NCBI GenBank assembly: GCA_026874595.1
Contig: CM049307.1
Location: forward strand, 61,470,370 to 61,534,369
DNA from: Sipunculus nudus
Lineage: Eukaryota > Annelida > Sipuncula > Golfingiida > Sipunculidae
Length of the DNA: 64,000 bases
Reading direction: 5' to 3'
This document shows positions 47,599-61,538 of this stretch, one piece after another (the first letter of the stretch is position 1; every line of letters starts with the position of its first letter). The position numbers and the translations under genes were made by a program. Under the pieces are notes generated by a model that made no database searches, was not told where the DNA came from, and was given only the letters and a program-made list of their open reading frames with translations.

Positions 47599-48221
47599 TT
47601 CGGTCCTCTCCGGCCAGGGGGTAAGCGTATTACCCAAACCCACTGCGGAGACCTGACCGGACGATTGTTCAAGACCGTGAGCCTCCAAGTATAACCCAGT
47701 GCCCTATTTACGGCTCAGAACCGCTGAATACCATATCTCCCTGATTGCACTCCTCACTCACTTTTCAAACAATCAAGCACAGGAAGAGAAAATAAAAATA
47801 TTGCGGTTTCATTCATGTCTTGGCTTTATGTATCTGTACAATTTGAGTGTGTGTTTGTATTCGTGTGTATAAAAAGCGTTATCATAAAATTTTATGCTAA
47901 AGTTTACTAACCTAGTACATGATCTTCCTTATTACTTTTAGATTCCACGAAGAGATTCGTAAAAACACCGTAAAGACGGGTTTCCTACAACTTACAAGTC
48001 CATGATCGCCTTCTTCTTACTGATACTGAGACAAGAATGGCCGGGTTGCTAACGTGACGACAATAGCAACATCCCCGATTCAATGACGTCATGCCGTTTT
48101 AATCTTCAAACGTTCGGCTGGAAACACGTTATACTGAGTGTTTAATATTGTTTTTATTTTACTTTGCGAAGTGAATGTGTTTCGGGGTTCATAGAGTGCG
48201 TAGTTAGGAGCCCAGACCGCA
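47599..48221 (+). repeat. Satellite unit 15, 3' part
   Basis: About 623 bp completing the unit begun at 29901; the joined length is ~1.90 kb. The first bases read ttcggtcc where other units read ttccgtcc. Confidence 0.94.
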
Positions 48222-50121
48222 GATGGCGACACCTGACGTAAACAGCAAGTTTGTGACGTAATTTTCATCGGCATGGGCGTAGATAACTTATTACCACGCG
48301 GGTGTGTTATGTGATGAGAGCATTGCATCCAGAACAGAGACTGCCCGCTGTTATGATTGCTGGAGCAATATGTATTGTTTATATTCATTTTCGAATATTT
48401 TAGTGAAGTCACTGCAGAGTTGAGACTGAACATATGTGGTGACAGATTTAATAACAAATCAAACTATCTCGTGTATTTCGTGGACATAATAATGAGATCA
48501 ATATATTTAAAACAAGGACACATAATAAGATTTGCAATCCGTTTGCTTCAAAGGAACTTCGTAAAAATCAACTTTAAATGCAATATTTTGTTTTATCTGG
48601 AATAAACTGAAATGAACACGTGACTTGTGATTACAATATTATAATTACGTGTTATGGATGTTTCAATACAATTTTACTCAGAGATGAAAGGGGGATTTTT
48701 TTTTTTTTGGGGGGGGGGGGTCCCTAACTTAAAACAGGATGTCCTGTCATCAGGTAGTGGCCTGGACGTAAATTAAAGAATGAATGGAAAATCTGATATC
48801 GTGTCCCGACTTCCTTACAATATAATAAAATATTCGTCTGCACAGTAGAACACAGACAGTAAGTCGGAGTATCTCGTTTTGTGTGTATGTATAATATAAG
48901 GATAAAGAAAACATACCCAAGTTTCTCTTGCACCGCGCGCGTCAATTTTAGTACCCTTATAAAATAATTTTTCCCCGTCATATCACATTAAAATCAAAAC
49001 CCCATCATGAAAAATTCATATAGGAAGCGGGTCCGAAATAATTCCTAGAGAAAGAGCCCAATAAAACGTAATCCTCTTGGCCTTATGTTAAAAGTAAAAA
49101 CAGTGTAGAATATTTCAAATAATAAAAATATAATTTAAATTCATATAATATATAAATTTTGTATAAAGAACATGAATCGTACTGAGTCGTGTGATGGGTT
49201 GTTTTTATGTATTTATTGCGCCCGTAAAGCACAACTGTCCTGTCACAACTGGACCGAACGGCTGATGTACGACCTAGACATAAATAAGGGGCCGTATAAG
49301 AAGAAGCCGTCTACCAGATCATATTACAATATATTTAGAAATTTAATATTAAAAATTTATATTAGAACAGCGGCATTCTCATGATGATTCCGGAGCGTTG
49401 AACGTGCATTTCATGAGTAAGTAACCGCCCCCTGCGGTATGATGAGGCTTGATGTTGTCAACAGCATCCTCCTAGCACCTATACCGTCACTCACAGCCTT
49501 CCGTCCTCTCCGGCCAGGTGGTTAGCGTATTACCCCAACCCACTGCGGAGACCTGACCGGACGATTGTTCAATACCGTGAGCCTCCAGGTATAACCCAGT
49601 GCCCTATTTACGGCTCAGAACCGCTGAATACCATATCTCCCTGATTGCGCTCCTCACTCACCTTTCAACAATCAAGCACAAGAAGAGAAAATAAAAATAT
49701 TGCGGTTTTATTCATGTCTTGGTTTTATGTATCTGTACAATTTGAGTGTGTGTTTGTCTTCGTGTGTATAAAAAGCGTTATCATAAAATTTTATGCTAAA
49801 TTTTACTAACCGTAGTACATGATCTTCCTTATTACTTTTAGATTCCACGAAGAGATTCGTAAAAACACCGTAAAGACGGGCTTCCTACAACTTACAAGTC
49901 CATGATCGCCTTCTTCTTACTGATACTGAGACAAGAATGGCCGGGTTGCTAACGTGACGACAATAGCAACATCCCCGATTCAATGACGTCATGCCGTTTT
50001 AATCTTCAAACGTTCGGCTGGAAACACGTAATACTGAGTGTTTAATATTGTTTTTATTTTACTTTGCGAAGTGAATGTGTTTCGGGATTCATAGAGTGCG
50101 TAGTTGGGAGCCCAGACCGCA
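48222..50121 (+). repeat. Satellite unit 16
   Basis: Unit of 1900 bp with catgggcgtag (a six-base insertion relative to left-block units) and an A-type middle. Its G-tract at 48709-48720 follows a 12-base T-run, and the following cgagacc segment is altered to tccctaactt. Confidence 0.94.
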
Positions 50122-52021
50122 GATGGCGACACCTGACGTAAACAGCAAGTTTGTGACGTATTTTTTTTTCGGCATTGATAACTTATTACCACGCGGGTGT
50201 GTTATGTTATGAGAGCGTTGCATCCAGAACAAAGACTGCCCGCTGTTATGATTGCTGGAGCAATATGTATTGTTTATATTCATTTTGGAATATTTTAGTG
50301 AAGTCACTGCAGAGTTGAGACTGAACATATGTGCTGACAGATTTAATAACAAATCAAACAATCTCGTGTATTTCGTGGAAATAATAATGAGATGAGATCA
50401 AAATATTTAAAACAAGGATACATAATGAGATTTGCAATCCGTTTGGTTCAAAGGAACTTCGTAAAAATAAACTTTAAATGCAATATATTGTTTTATCTGG
50501 AATAAACTGAAATGAACACGTGACTTGTGATTACAATATTATAATTACGTGTTATGGATGTTTCAATACACGTTTTCACAGAGATGAAAGGGGGTTTTAT
50601 TTGGGGGGGGGGGGGTGGTTCCCGAGACCTTAAAACGGGATGTCCGGCATCAGGTGGTGGCCTGAACGTAAATTAAAGAATGAATGGAAATGTGATATCG
50701 TGTCCCGGCTTCCTTACAATATAATAAAATATTCGTCTGCACAATAGAACACAGACAGAAAGTCGGAGTATCTCGTTTTGTGTGTATGTATAATATAAGG
50801 ATAACGAAACCATACCCAAGTTTCTCTTGCACCGCGCGCGTCAATTTTAGTACCCGAATAAAATAATTGTTTCCCCATCATATCACATTAAAATCAAAAC
50901 CCTATCATGAAAAATTCATATAAGAAGCGGTACCGCAATAATTCCTAGTGAAAGAGCCAAATAAAACGTAAACCTCTTGGACTTATGTTAAAATTAAAAA
51001 CAGTGTAGAATATTTCAAATAATAAAAATATAATTTAAATTCATATAATATATAAATTTTGTATAAAGAACATGAATCGTACTGAGTCGTGTGATGGGTT
51101 GTTTTTATGTATTTATTGCGCCCGTAAAGCACAACTGTCCTGTCACAACTGGACCGAACGGCTGATGTACGACCGAGACATAAATAAGGGGCCGTATAAG
51201 AAGAAGCCGTCTACCAGATCATATTACAATATATTTAGAAATTTAATATTAAAAATTTATATTAGAACAGCGGCATTCTCATGATGATTCCGGAGCGTTG
51301 AACGTGCATTTCATGAGTAAGTAACCGCCCCCTGCGGTATGATGAGGCTTGATGTTGTCAACAGCATCCTCCTAGCACCTATACCGTCACTCACAGCCTT
51401 CCGTCCTCTCCGGCCAGGTGGTTAGCGTATTACCCCAACCCACTGCGGAGACCTGACCGGACGATTGTTCAATACCGTGAGCCTCCAGGTATAACCCAGT
51501 GCCCTATTTACGGCTCAGAACCGCTGAATACCATATCTCCCTGATTGCGCTCCTCACTCACCTTTCAACAATCAAGCACAAGAAGAGAAAATAAAAATAT
51601 TGCGGTTTTATTCATGTCTTGGTTTTATGTATCTGTACAATTTGAGTGTGTGTTTGTCTTCGTGTGTATAAAAAGCGTTATCATAAAATTTTATGCTAAA
51701 TTTTACTAACCGTAGTACATGATCTTCCTTATTACTTTTAGATTCCACGAAGAGATTCGTAAAAACACCGTAAAGACGGGCTTCCTACAACTTACAAGTC
51801 CATGATCGCCTTCTTCTTACTGATACTGAGACAAGAATGGCCGGGTTGCTAACGTGACGACAATAGCAACATCCCCGATTCAATGACGTCATGCCGTTTT
51901 AATCTTCAAACGTTCGGCTGGAAACACGTAATACTGAGTGTTTAATATTGTTTTTATTTTACTTTGCGAAGTGAATGTGTTTCGGGATTCATAGAGTGCG
52001 TAGTTGGGAGCCCAGACCGCA
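50122..52021 (+). repeat. Satellite unit 17
   Basis: Unit of 1900 bp, identical to unit 18 in every stretch I compared, including private changes ttttttttcggcattgat, gttatgttatgagagcg and gaccgagac. G-tract at 50603-50615. Confidence 0.95.
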
Positions 52022-53921
52022 GATGGCGACACCTGACGTAAACAGCAAGTTTGTGACGTATTTTTTTTTCGGCATTGATAACTTATTACCACGCGGGTGT
52101 GTTATGTTATGAGAGCGTTGCATCCAGAACAAAGACTGCCCGCTGTTATGATTGCTGGAGCAATATGTATTGTTTATATTCATTTTGGAATATTTTAGTG
52201 AAGTCACTGCAGAGTTGAGACTGAACATATGTGCTGACAGATTTAATAACAAATCAAACAATCTCGTGTATTTCGTGGAAATAATAATGAGATGAGATCA
52301 AAATATTTAAAACAAGGATACATAATGAGATTTGCAATCCGTTTGGTTCAAAGGAACTTCGTAAAAATAAACTTTAAATGCAATATATTGTTTTATCTGG
52401 AATAAACTGAAATGAACACGTGACTTGTGATTACAATATTATAATTACGTGTTATGGATGTTTCAATACACGTTTTCACAGAGATGAAAGGGGGTTTTAT
52501 TTGGGGGGGGGGGGGTGGTTCCCGAGACCTTAAAACGGGATGTCCGGCATCAGGTGGTGGCCTGAACGTAAATTAAAGAATGAATGGAAATGTGATATCG
52601 TGTCCCGGCTTCCTTACAATATAATAAAATATTCGTCTGCACAATAGAACACAGACAGAAAGTCGGAGTATCTCGTTTTGTGTGTATGTATAATATAAGG
52701 ATAACGAAACCATACCCAAGTTTCTCTTGCACCGCGCGCGTCAATTTTAGTACCCGAATAAAATAATTGTTTCCCCATCATATCACATTAAAATCAAAAC
52801 CCTATCATGAAAAATTCATATAAGAAGCGGTACCGCAATAATTCCTAGTGAAAGAGCCAAATAAAACGTAAACCTCTTGGACTTATGTTAAAATTAAAAA
52901 CAGTGTAGAATATTTCAAATAATAAAAATATAATTTAAATTCATATAATATATAAATTTTGTATAAAGAACATGAATCGTACTGAGTCGTGTGATGGGTT
53001 GTTTTTATGTATTTATTGCGCCCGTAAAGCACAACTGTCCTGTCACAACTGGACCGAACGGCTGATGTACGACCGAGACATAAATAAGGGGCCGTATAAG
53101 AAGAAGCCGTCTACCAGATCATATTACAATATATTTAGAAATTTAATATTAAAAATTTATATTAGAACAGCGGCATTCTCATGATGATTCCGGAGCGTTG
53201 AACGTGCATTTCATGAGTAAGTAACCGCCCCCTGCGGTATGATGAGGCTTGATGTTGTCAACAGCATCCTCCTAGCACCTATACCGTCACTCACAGCCTT
53301 CCGTCCTCTCCGGCCAGGTGGTTAGCGTATTACCCCAACCCACTGCGGAGACCTGACCGGACGATTGTTCAATACCGTGAGCCTCCAGGTATAACCCAGT
53401 GCCCTATTTACGGCTCAGAACCGCTGAATACCATATCTCCCTGATTGCGCTCCTCACTCACCTTTCAACAATCAAGCACAAGAAGAGAAAATAAAAATAT
53501 TGCGGTTTTATTCATGTCTTGGTTTTATGTATCTGTACAATTTGAGTGTGTGTTTGTCTTCGTGTGTATAAAAAGCGTTATCATAAAATTTTATGCTAAA
53601 TTTTACTAACCGTAGTACATGATCTTCCTTATTACTTTTAGATTCCACGAAGAGATTCGTAAAAACACCGTAAAGACGGGCTTCCTACAACTTACAAGTC
53701 CATGATCGCCTTCTTCTTACTGATACTGAGACAAGAATGGCCGGGTTGCTAACGTGACGACAATAGCAACATCCCCGATTCAATGACGTCATGCCGTTTT
53801 AATCTTCAAACGTTCGGCTGGAAACACGTAATACTGAGTGTTTAATATTGTTTTTATTTTACTTTGCGAAGTGAATGTGTTTCGGGATTCATAGAGTGCG
53901 TAGTTGGGAGCCCAGACCGCA
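52022..53921 (+). repeat. Satellite unit 18
   Basis: Copy of unit 17, including the same 13-base G-tract (52503-52515). This indicates a very recent duplication or an assembly repeat. Confidence 0.95.
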
Positions 53922-55819
53922 GATGGCGACACCTGACGTAAACAGCAAGTTTGTGACGTATTTTTTTTTCGGCATTGATAACTTATTACCACGCGGGTGT
54001 GTTATGTGATGAGAGCGTTGCATCCAGAACAAAGACTGCCCGCTGTTATGATTGCTGGAGCAATATGTATTGTTTATATTCATTTTGGAATATTTTAGTG
54101 AAGTCACTGCAGAGTTGAGACTGAACATATGTGCTGACAGATTTAATAACAAATCAAACAATCTCGTGTATTTCGTGGAAATAATAATGAGATGAGATCA
54201 AAATATTTAAAACAAGGATACATAATGAGATTTGCAATCCGTTTGGTTCAAAGGAACTTCGTAAAAATAAACTTTAAATGCAATATATTGTTTTATCTGG
54301 AATAAACTGAAATGAACACGTGACTTGTGATTACAATATTATAATTACGTGTTATGGATGTTTCAATACACGTTTTCACAGAGATGAAAGGGGGTTTTAT
54401 TTGGGGGGGGGGTGGTTCCCGAGACCTTAAAACGGGATGTCCGGCATCAGGTGGTGGCCTGAACGTAAATTAAAGAATGAATGGAAATGTGATATCGTGT
54501 CCCGGCTTCCTTACAATATAATAAAATATTCGTCTGCACAATAGAACACAGACAGAAAGTCGGAGTATCTCGTTTTGTGTGTATGTATAATATAAGGATA
54601 ACGAAACCATACCCAAGTTTCTCTTGCACCGCGCGCGTCAATTTTAGTACCCGAATAAAATAATTGTTTCCCCATCATATCACATTAAAATCAAAACCCT
54701 ATCATGAAAAATTCATATAAGAAGCGGTACCGCAATAATTCCTAGTGAAAGAGCCAAATAAAACGTAAACCTCTTGGACTTATGTTAAAATTAAAAACAG
54801 TGTGGAATATTTCAAATAATAAAAATGTAATTTAAATACATATAATATATAAATTTTGTATAAAGAACATGAATCGTACTGTGTCGTTTGATGGGTTGTT
54901 TTTATGTATTTATTGTGCCCGTAAAACACAACTGTCCTGTTACAACTGGACCGAACGGCTGATGTACGACCTAGACATAATAACGAGTCGTATAAGAAGA
55001 AGCCGTCTACCAGATCATATTACAATATTTAATTTTTAATATTTAAAATTTTTATTAGAACAGCGGCATTCTCATGATGATTCCGGAGCGTTGAACGTGC
55101 ATTTCATGAGTGATTATCCGCCCCCTTGCGGTATGATGAGGCTTGATGTTGTCAACAGCATCCTCCCAGCACGTATACCATCACTCACAGCCTTCCGTCC
55201 TCTCCGGCCAGGGGGTAAGCGTATTACCCCAACCCACTGCGGAGACCCGACCGGACGATTGTTCAGGACCGTGAGCCTCCAGGTATAACCCAGTGCCCTA
55301 TTTACGGCTCAGAACCGCTGAATACCATATCTCCCTGATTGCGCTCCTCACTCACCTTTCAAACAATCAAGAACAGGAAGAGAAAATAAAAATATTGCGG
55401 TTTTATTCATGTCTAGGTTATTATATGTATTTGTACAATTCGAATGTGTGTTTGTCTTCGTGTGTATAAAAAGCGTTATCATAAAATTTTATGCCGAAGT
55501 TTACTAACCGTAGTACATGATCTTCCTTATTACTTTTAGATTCCACGAAGAGATTCGTAAAAACACCGTAAAGACGGGTTTCCTACAACTTACAAGTCCA
55601 TGATCGCCTTCTTCTTACTGATACTGAGACAAGAATGGCCGGGTTGCTAACGTGACGACAATAGCAACATCCCCGATTCAATGACGTCATGCCGTTTTAA
55701 TCTTCAAACGTTCGGCTGGAAACACGTAATACTGAGTGTTTAATATTGTTTTTAATTTACTTTGCGAAGTGAATGTGTTTCGGGGTTCATAGAGTGCGTA
55801 GTTAGGAGCCCAGACCGCA
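53922..55819 (+). repeat. Satellite unit 19
   Basis: The first half is like units 17-18. The second half differs: gtactgtgtcg, ataataacgagtcg and cagcacgtataccatc, shared with unit 23 rather than with neighbours. The 70-codon ORF is frameshifted here. G-tract at 54403-54412. Confidence 0.94.
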
Positions 55820-57715
55820 GATGTCGGCACCTGACGTAAACAGCAAGTTTGTGACGTATTTTTCATCGGCATAGATAACTTATTACCACGCGGGTGTGTT
55901 ATGTGATGAGAGCATTGCATCCAGAACAGAGACTGCCCGCTGTTATGATTGCAGGAGCAATATGTATTGTTTATATTCATTTTGGAATATTTTAGTGAAG
56001 TCACTGCAGAGTTGAGACTGAACATATGTGCTGACAGATTTAATAACAAATCAAACTATCTCGTGTATTTCGTGGACATAATAATGAGATCAATATATTT
56101 AAAACAAGGATACATAATGAGATTTGTAATCCGTTTGGTTCAAAGGAACTTCGTAAAAAAAAACTTTAAATGCAATATATTGTTTTATCTGGAATAAACT
56201 GAAATGAACACGTGACTTGTGATTACAATATTATAATAACGTGTTATGGATGTTTCAATACACTTTTTCACAGAGATGAAAGGGGGATTTATTTGGGGGG
56301 GGGGGGTGGTTCCCCAGACCTTAAAATGGGATGTCCTGGCATCAGGTGGTGGCCTGAACGTAAATTAAAGAATGAATGGAAAATGTGATATCGTGTCCCG
56401 GCTTCCTTACAATATAATAAAATATTCGTCTGCACTATAGAACACAGACAGAATGTCGGAGTATCTCGTTTTGTGTGTATGTATAATATAACGATAAAGA
56501 AAACATACCCAAGTTTCTCTTGCACCGCGCGCGTCAATTTTAGTACCCGAATAAAATAATTGTTTCCCCGTCATATCACATTAAAATCAAAACCCTATCA
56601 TGAAAAATTCATATAAGAAGCGGTTCCGCAATATTTCCTAGTGAAAGAGCCCAATAAAACGTAAACCTCTTGGACTTATGTTAAAATTAAAAACAGTGTG
56701 GAATATTTCAAATAATAAAAGTATAATTTAAATACATATAATATATAAATTTTGTATAAAGAACATGAATCGTACTGAGTCGTGTGATGGGTTGTTTTTA
56801 TGTATTTATTGTGCCCGTAAAACACAACTGTCTTGTCACAACTGGACCGAACGGCTGATGTACGACCTAGACATCATTATAAGGGGCCGTATAAGAAGAA
56901 GCCGTCTACCAGATCATATTACAATATATTTAGAAATTTAATATTTAAAATTTTTATTAAAACAGCGGCATTCTCATGATGATTCCGGAGCGTTGAACGT
57001 GCATTTCATGAGTGATTATCCGCCCCCTGCGGTATGATGAGGCTTGATGTTGTCAACAGCATCCTCCTAGCACCTATACCGTCACTCACAGCCTTCCGTC
57101 CTCTCCGGCCAGGTGGTTAGCGTATTACCCCAACCCACTGCGGAGACCCGACCGGACGATTGTTCAGGACCGTGAGCCTCCAGGTATAACCCAGTGCCCT
57201 ATTTACGGCTCAGAACCGCTGAATACCATATGTCCCTGATAACGCTCCTCACTCACCTTTCAACAATCAAGCACAAGAAGGGAAAATAAAAATATTGCGG
57301 TTTTATTCATTTCTTGGTTTTATGTATCTGTACAATTTGAGTGTGTGTTTGTATTCGTGTGTATAAAAAGCGTTATCATAAAATTTTATGCTAAATTTTA
57401 CTAACCTAGTACATGATCTTCCTTATTACTTTTAGATTCCACGAAGAGATTCGTAAAAACACCGTAAAGACGGGTTTCCTACAGCTTACAAGTCCATGAT
57501 CGCCTTCTTCTTACTGATACTGAGACAAGAATGGCCGAGTTGCTAACGTGACGACAATAGCAACATCCCCGATTCAATGACGTCATGCCGTTTTAATCTT
57601 CAAACGTTCGGCTGGAAACACGTTATACTGAGTGTTTAATATTGTTTTTATTTTACTTTGCGAAGTGAATGTGTTTCGGGGTTCATAGAGTGCGTAGTTA
57701 GGAGCCCAGACCGCA
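55820..57715 (+). repeat. Satellite unit 20
   Basis: Unit of 1896 bp starting gatgtcggc. Its middle carries gacatcattataagg, a variant shared with units 21 and 22 that frameshifts the 70-codon ORF. G-tract at 56295-56306. Confidence 0.94.
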
Positions 57716-59626
57716 GATGGCGACACCTGACGTAAACAGCAAGTTTGTGACGTATTTTTCATCGGCATGGGCATAGATAACTTGTTACCACGCGGGTGTG
57801 TTATGTGATGAGAGCATTGCATCCAGAACAGAGACTGCCCGCTATTATGATTGCTGGAGCAATATGTATTGTTTATATTCATTTTGGAATATTTTAGTGA
57901 AGTCACTGCAGAGTTGAGACTGAACATATGTGGTGACAGATTTAATAACAAATCAAACTATCTCGTGTATTTCGTGGAAATAATAATGAGATCAATATAT
58001 TTAAAACAAGGATACATAATAAGATTTGCAATCCGTTTGGTTCAAAGGAACTTCGTAAAAATAAACTTTAAATGCAATATATTGTTTTATCTGGAATAAA
58101 CTGAAATGAACTCGTGACTTGTGATTACAATATTATAATTACGTGTTATGGATGTTTCAATACACTTTTTCACAGAGATGAAAGGGGGTTTTATTTTTTT
58201 TGGGGGGGGGGGGGGGAGGTTCCCGAGACCTTAAAACGGGATGTCCGGCATCAGGTGGTGGCCTGAACGTAAATTAAAGAATGAATGGAAAATGTGATAT
58301 CGTGTCCCGGCTTCCTTACAATATAATAAAATATTCGTCTGCACAATAGAACACAGACAGAAAGTCGGAGTATCTCGTTTTGTGTGTATGTATAATATAA
58401 GGATAACGAAACCATACCCAAGTTTCTCTTGCACCGCGCGCGTCAATTTTAGTACCCGAATAAAATAATTGTTTCCCCATCATATCACATTAAAATCAAA
58501 ACCCTATCATGAAAAATTCATATAAGAAGCGGTACCGCAATAATTCCTAGTGAAAGAGCCCAATAAAACGTAAACCTCTTGGACTTATGTTAAAATTAAA
58601 AACAGTGTGGAATATTTCAAATAATAAAAGTATAATTTAAATACATATAATATATAAATTTTGTATAAAGAACATGAATCGTACTGAGTCGTGTGATGGG
58701 TTGTTTTTATGTATTTATTGTGCCCGCAAAACACAACTGTCTTGTCACAACTGGACCGAACGGCTGATGTACGACCTAGACATCATTATAAGGGGCCGTA
58801 TAAGAAGAAGCCGTCTACCAGATCATATTACAATATATTTAGAAATTTAATATTTAAAATTTTTATTAAAACAGCGGCATTCTCATGATGATTCCGGAGC
58901 GTTGAACGTGCATTTCATGAGTGATTATCCGCCCCCTGCGGTATGATGAGGCTTGATGTTGTCAACAGCATCCTCCTAGCACCTATACCGTCACTCACAG
59001 CCTTCCGTCCTCTCCGGCCAGGTGGTTAGCGTATTACCCCAACCCACTGCGGAGACCCGACCGGACGATTGTTCAGGACCGTGAGCCTCCAGGTATAACC
59101 CAGTGCCCTATTTACGGCTCAGAACCGCTGAATACCATATGTCCCTGATAACGCTCCTCACTCACCTTTCAACAATCAAGCACAAGAAGAGAAAATAAAA
59201 ATATTGCGGTTTTATTCATTTCTTGGTTTTATGTATCTGTACAATTTGAGTGTGTGTTTGTATTCGTGTGTATAAAAAGCGTTATCATAAAATTTTATGC
59301 TAAATTTTACTAACCTAGTACATGATCTTCCTTATTACTTTTAGGTTCCACGAAGAGATTCGTAAAAACACCGTAAAGACGGGTTTCCTACAGCTTACAA
59401 GTCCATGATCGCCTTCTTCTTACTGATACTGAGACAAGAATGGCCGAGTTGCTAACGTGACGACAATAGCAACATCCCCAATTCAATGACGTCATGCCGT
59501 TTTAATCTTCAAACGTTCGGCTGGAAACACGTTATACTGAGTGTTTAATATTGTTTTTTTATTTTACTTTGCGAAGTGAATGTGTTTCGGGGTTCATAGA
59601 GTGCGTAGTTAGGAGCCCAGACCGCA
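57716..59626 (+). repeat. Satellite unit 21
   Basis: Unit of 1911 bp with catgggcatag and gaactcgtgac. Almost identical to units 22 and 23 in the first half. G-tract at 58202-58216. It has gcggtaccgc, a perfect palindrome, where left-block units have gcggttccgc or variants. Confidence 0.95.
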
Positions 59627-61538
59627 GATGGCGACACCTGACGTAAACAGCAAGTTTGTGACGTATTTTTCATCGGCATGGGCATAGACAACTTATTACC
59701 ACGCGGGTGTGTTATGTGATGAGAGCATTGCATCCAGAACAGAGACTGCCCGCTATTATGATTGCTGGAGCAATATGTATTGTTTATATTCATTTTGGAA
59801 TATTTTAGTGAAGTCACTGCAGAGTTGAGACTGAACATATGTGGTGACAGATTTAATAACAAATCAAACTATCTCGTGTATTTCGTGGAAATAATAATGA
59901 GATCAATATATTTAAAACAAGGATACATAATAAGATTTGCAATCCGTTTGGTTCAAAGGAACTTCGTAAAAATAAACTTTAAATGCAATATATTGTTTTA
60001 TCTGGAATAAACTGAAATGAACTCGTGACTTGTGATTACAATATTATAATTACGTGTTATGGATGTTTCAATACACGTTTTCACAGAGATGAAAGGGGGT
60101 TTTATTTTTTTTTGGGGGGGGGGGGGGGGGAGGTTCCCGAGACCTTAAAACGGGATGTCCGGCATCAGGTGGTGGCCTGAACGTAAATTAAAGAATGAAT
60201 GGAAAATGTGATATCGTGTCCCGGCTTCCTTACAATATAATAAAATATTCGTCTGCACAATAGAACACAGACAGAAAGTCGGAGTATCTCGTTTTGTGTG
60301 TATGTATAATATAAGGATAACGAAACCATACCCAAGTTTCTCTTGCACCGCGCGCGTCAATTTTAGTACCCGAATAAAATAATTGTTTCCCCGTCATATC
60401 ACATTAAAATCAAAACCCTATCATGAAAAATTCATATAAGAAGCGGTACCGCAATAATTCCTAGTGAAAGAGCCCAATAAAACGTAAACCTCTTGGACTT
60501 ATGTTAAAATTAAAAACAGTGTGGAATATTTCAAATAATAAAAGTATAATTTAAATACATATAATATATAAATTTTGTATAAAGAACATGAATCGTACTG
60601 AGTCGTGTGATGGGTTGTTTTTATGTATTTATTGTGCCCGCAAAACACAACTGTCTTGTCACAACTGGACCGAACGGCTGATGTACGACCTAGACATCAT
60701 TATAAGGGGCCGTATAAGAAGAAGCCGTCTACCAGATCATATTACAATATATTTAGAAATTTAATATTTAAAATTTTTATTAAAACAGCGGCATTCTCAT
60801 GATGATTCCGGAGCGTTGAACGTGCATTTCATGAGTGATTATCCGCCCCCTGCGGTATGATGAGGCTTGATGTTGTCAACAGCATCCTCCTAGCACCTAT
60901 ACCGTCACTCACAGCCTTCCGTCCTCTCCGGCCAGGTGGTTAGCGTATTACCCCAACCCACTGCGGAGACCCGACCGGACGATTGTTCAGGACCGTGAGC
61001 CTCCAGGTATAACCCAGTGCCCTATTTACGGCTCAGAACCGCTGAATACCATATGTCCCTGATAACGCTCCTCACTCACCTTTCAACAATCAAGCACAAG
61101 AAGAGAAAATAAAAATATTGCGGTTTTATTCATTTCTTGGTTTTTTGTATCTGTACAATTTGAGTGTGTGGTTGTATTCGTGTGTATAAAAAGCGTTATC
61201 ATAAAATTTTATGCTAAATTTTACTAACCTAGTACATGATCTTCCTTATTACTTTTAGATTCCACGAAGAGATTCGTAAAAACACCGTAAAGACGGGTTT
61301 CCTACAGCTTACAAGTCCATGATCGCCTTCTTCTTACTGATACTGAGACAAGAATGGCCGAGTTGCTAACGTGACGACAATAGCAACATCCCCGATTCAA
61401 TGACGTCATGCCGTTTTAATCTTCAAACGTTCGGCTGGAAACACGTTATACTGAGTGTTTAATATTGTTTTTATTTTACTTTGCGAAGTGAATGTGTTTC
61501 GGGGTTCATAGAGTGCGTAGTTAGGAGCCCAGACCGCA
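59627..61538 (+). repeat. Satellite unit 22
   Basis: Unit of 1912 bp, near-identical to unit 21. G-tract at 60114-60130. Confidence 0.95.
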
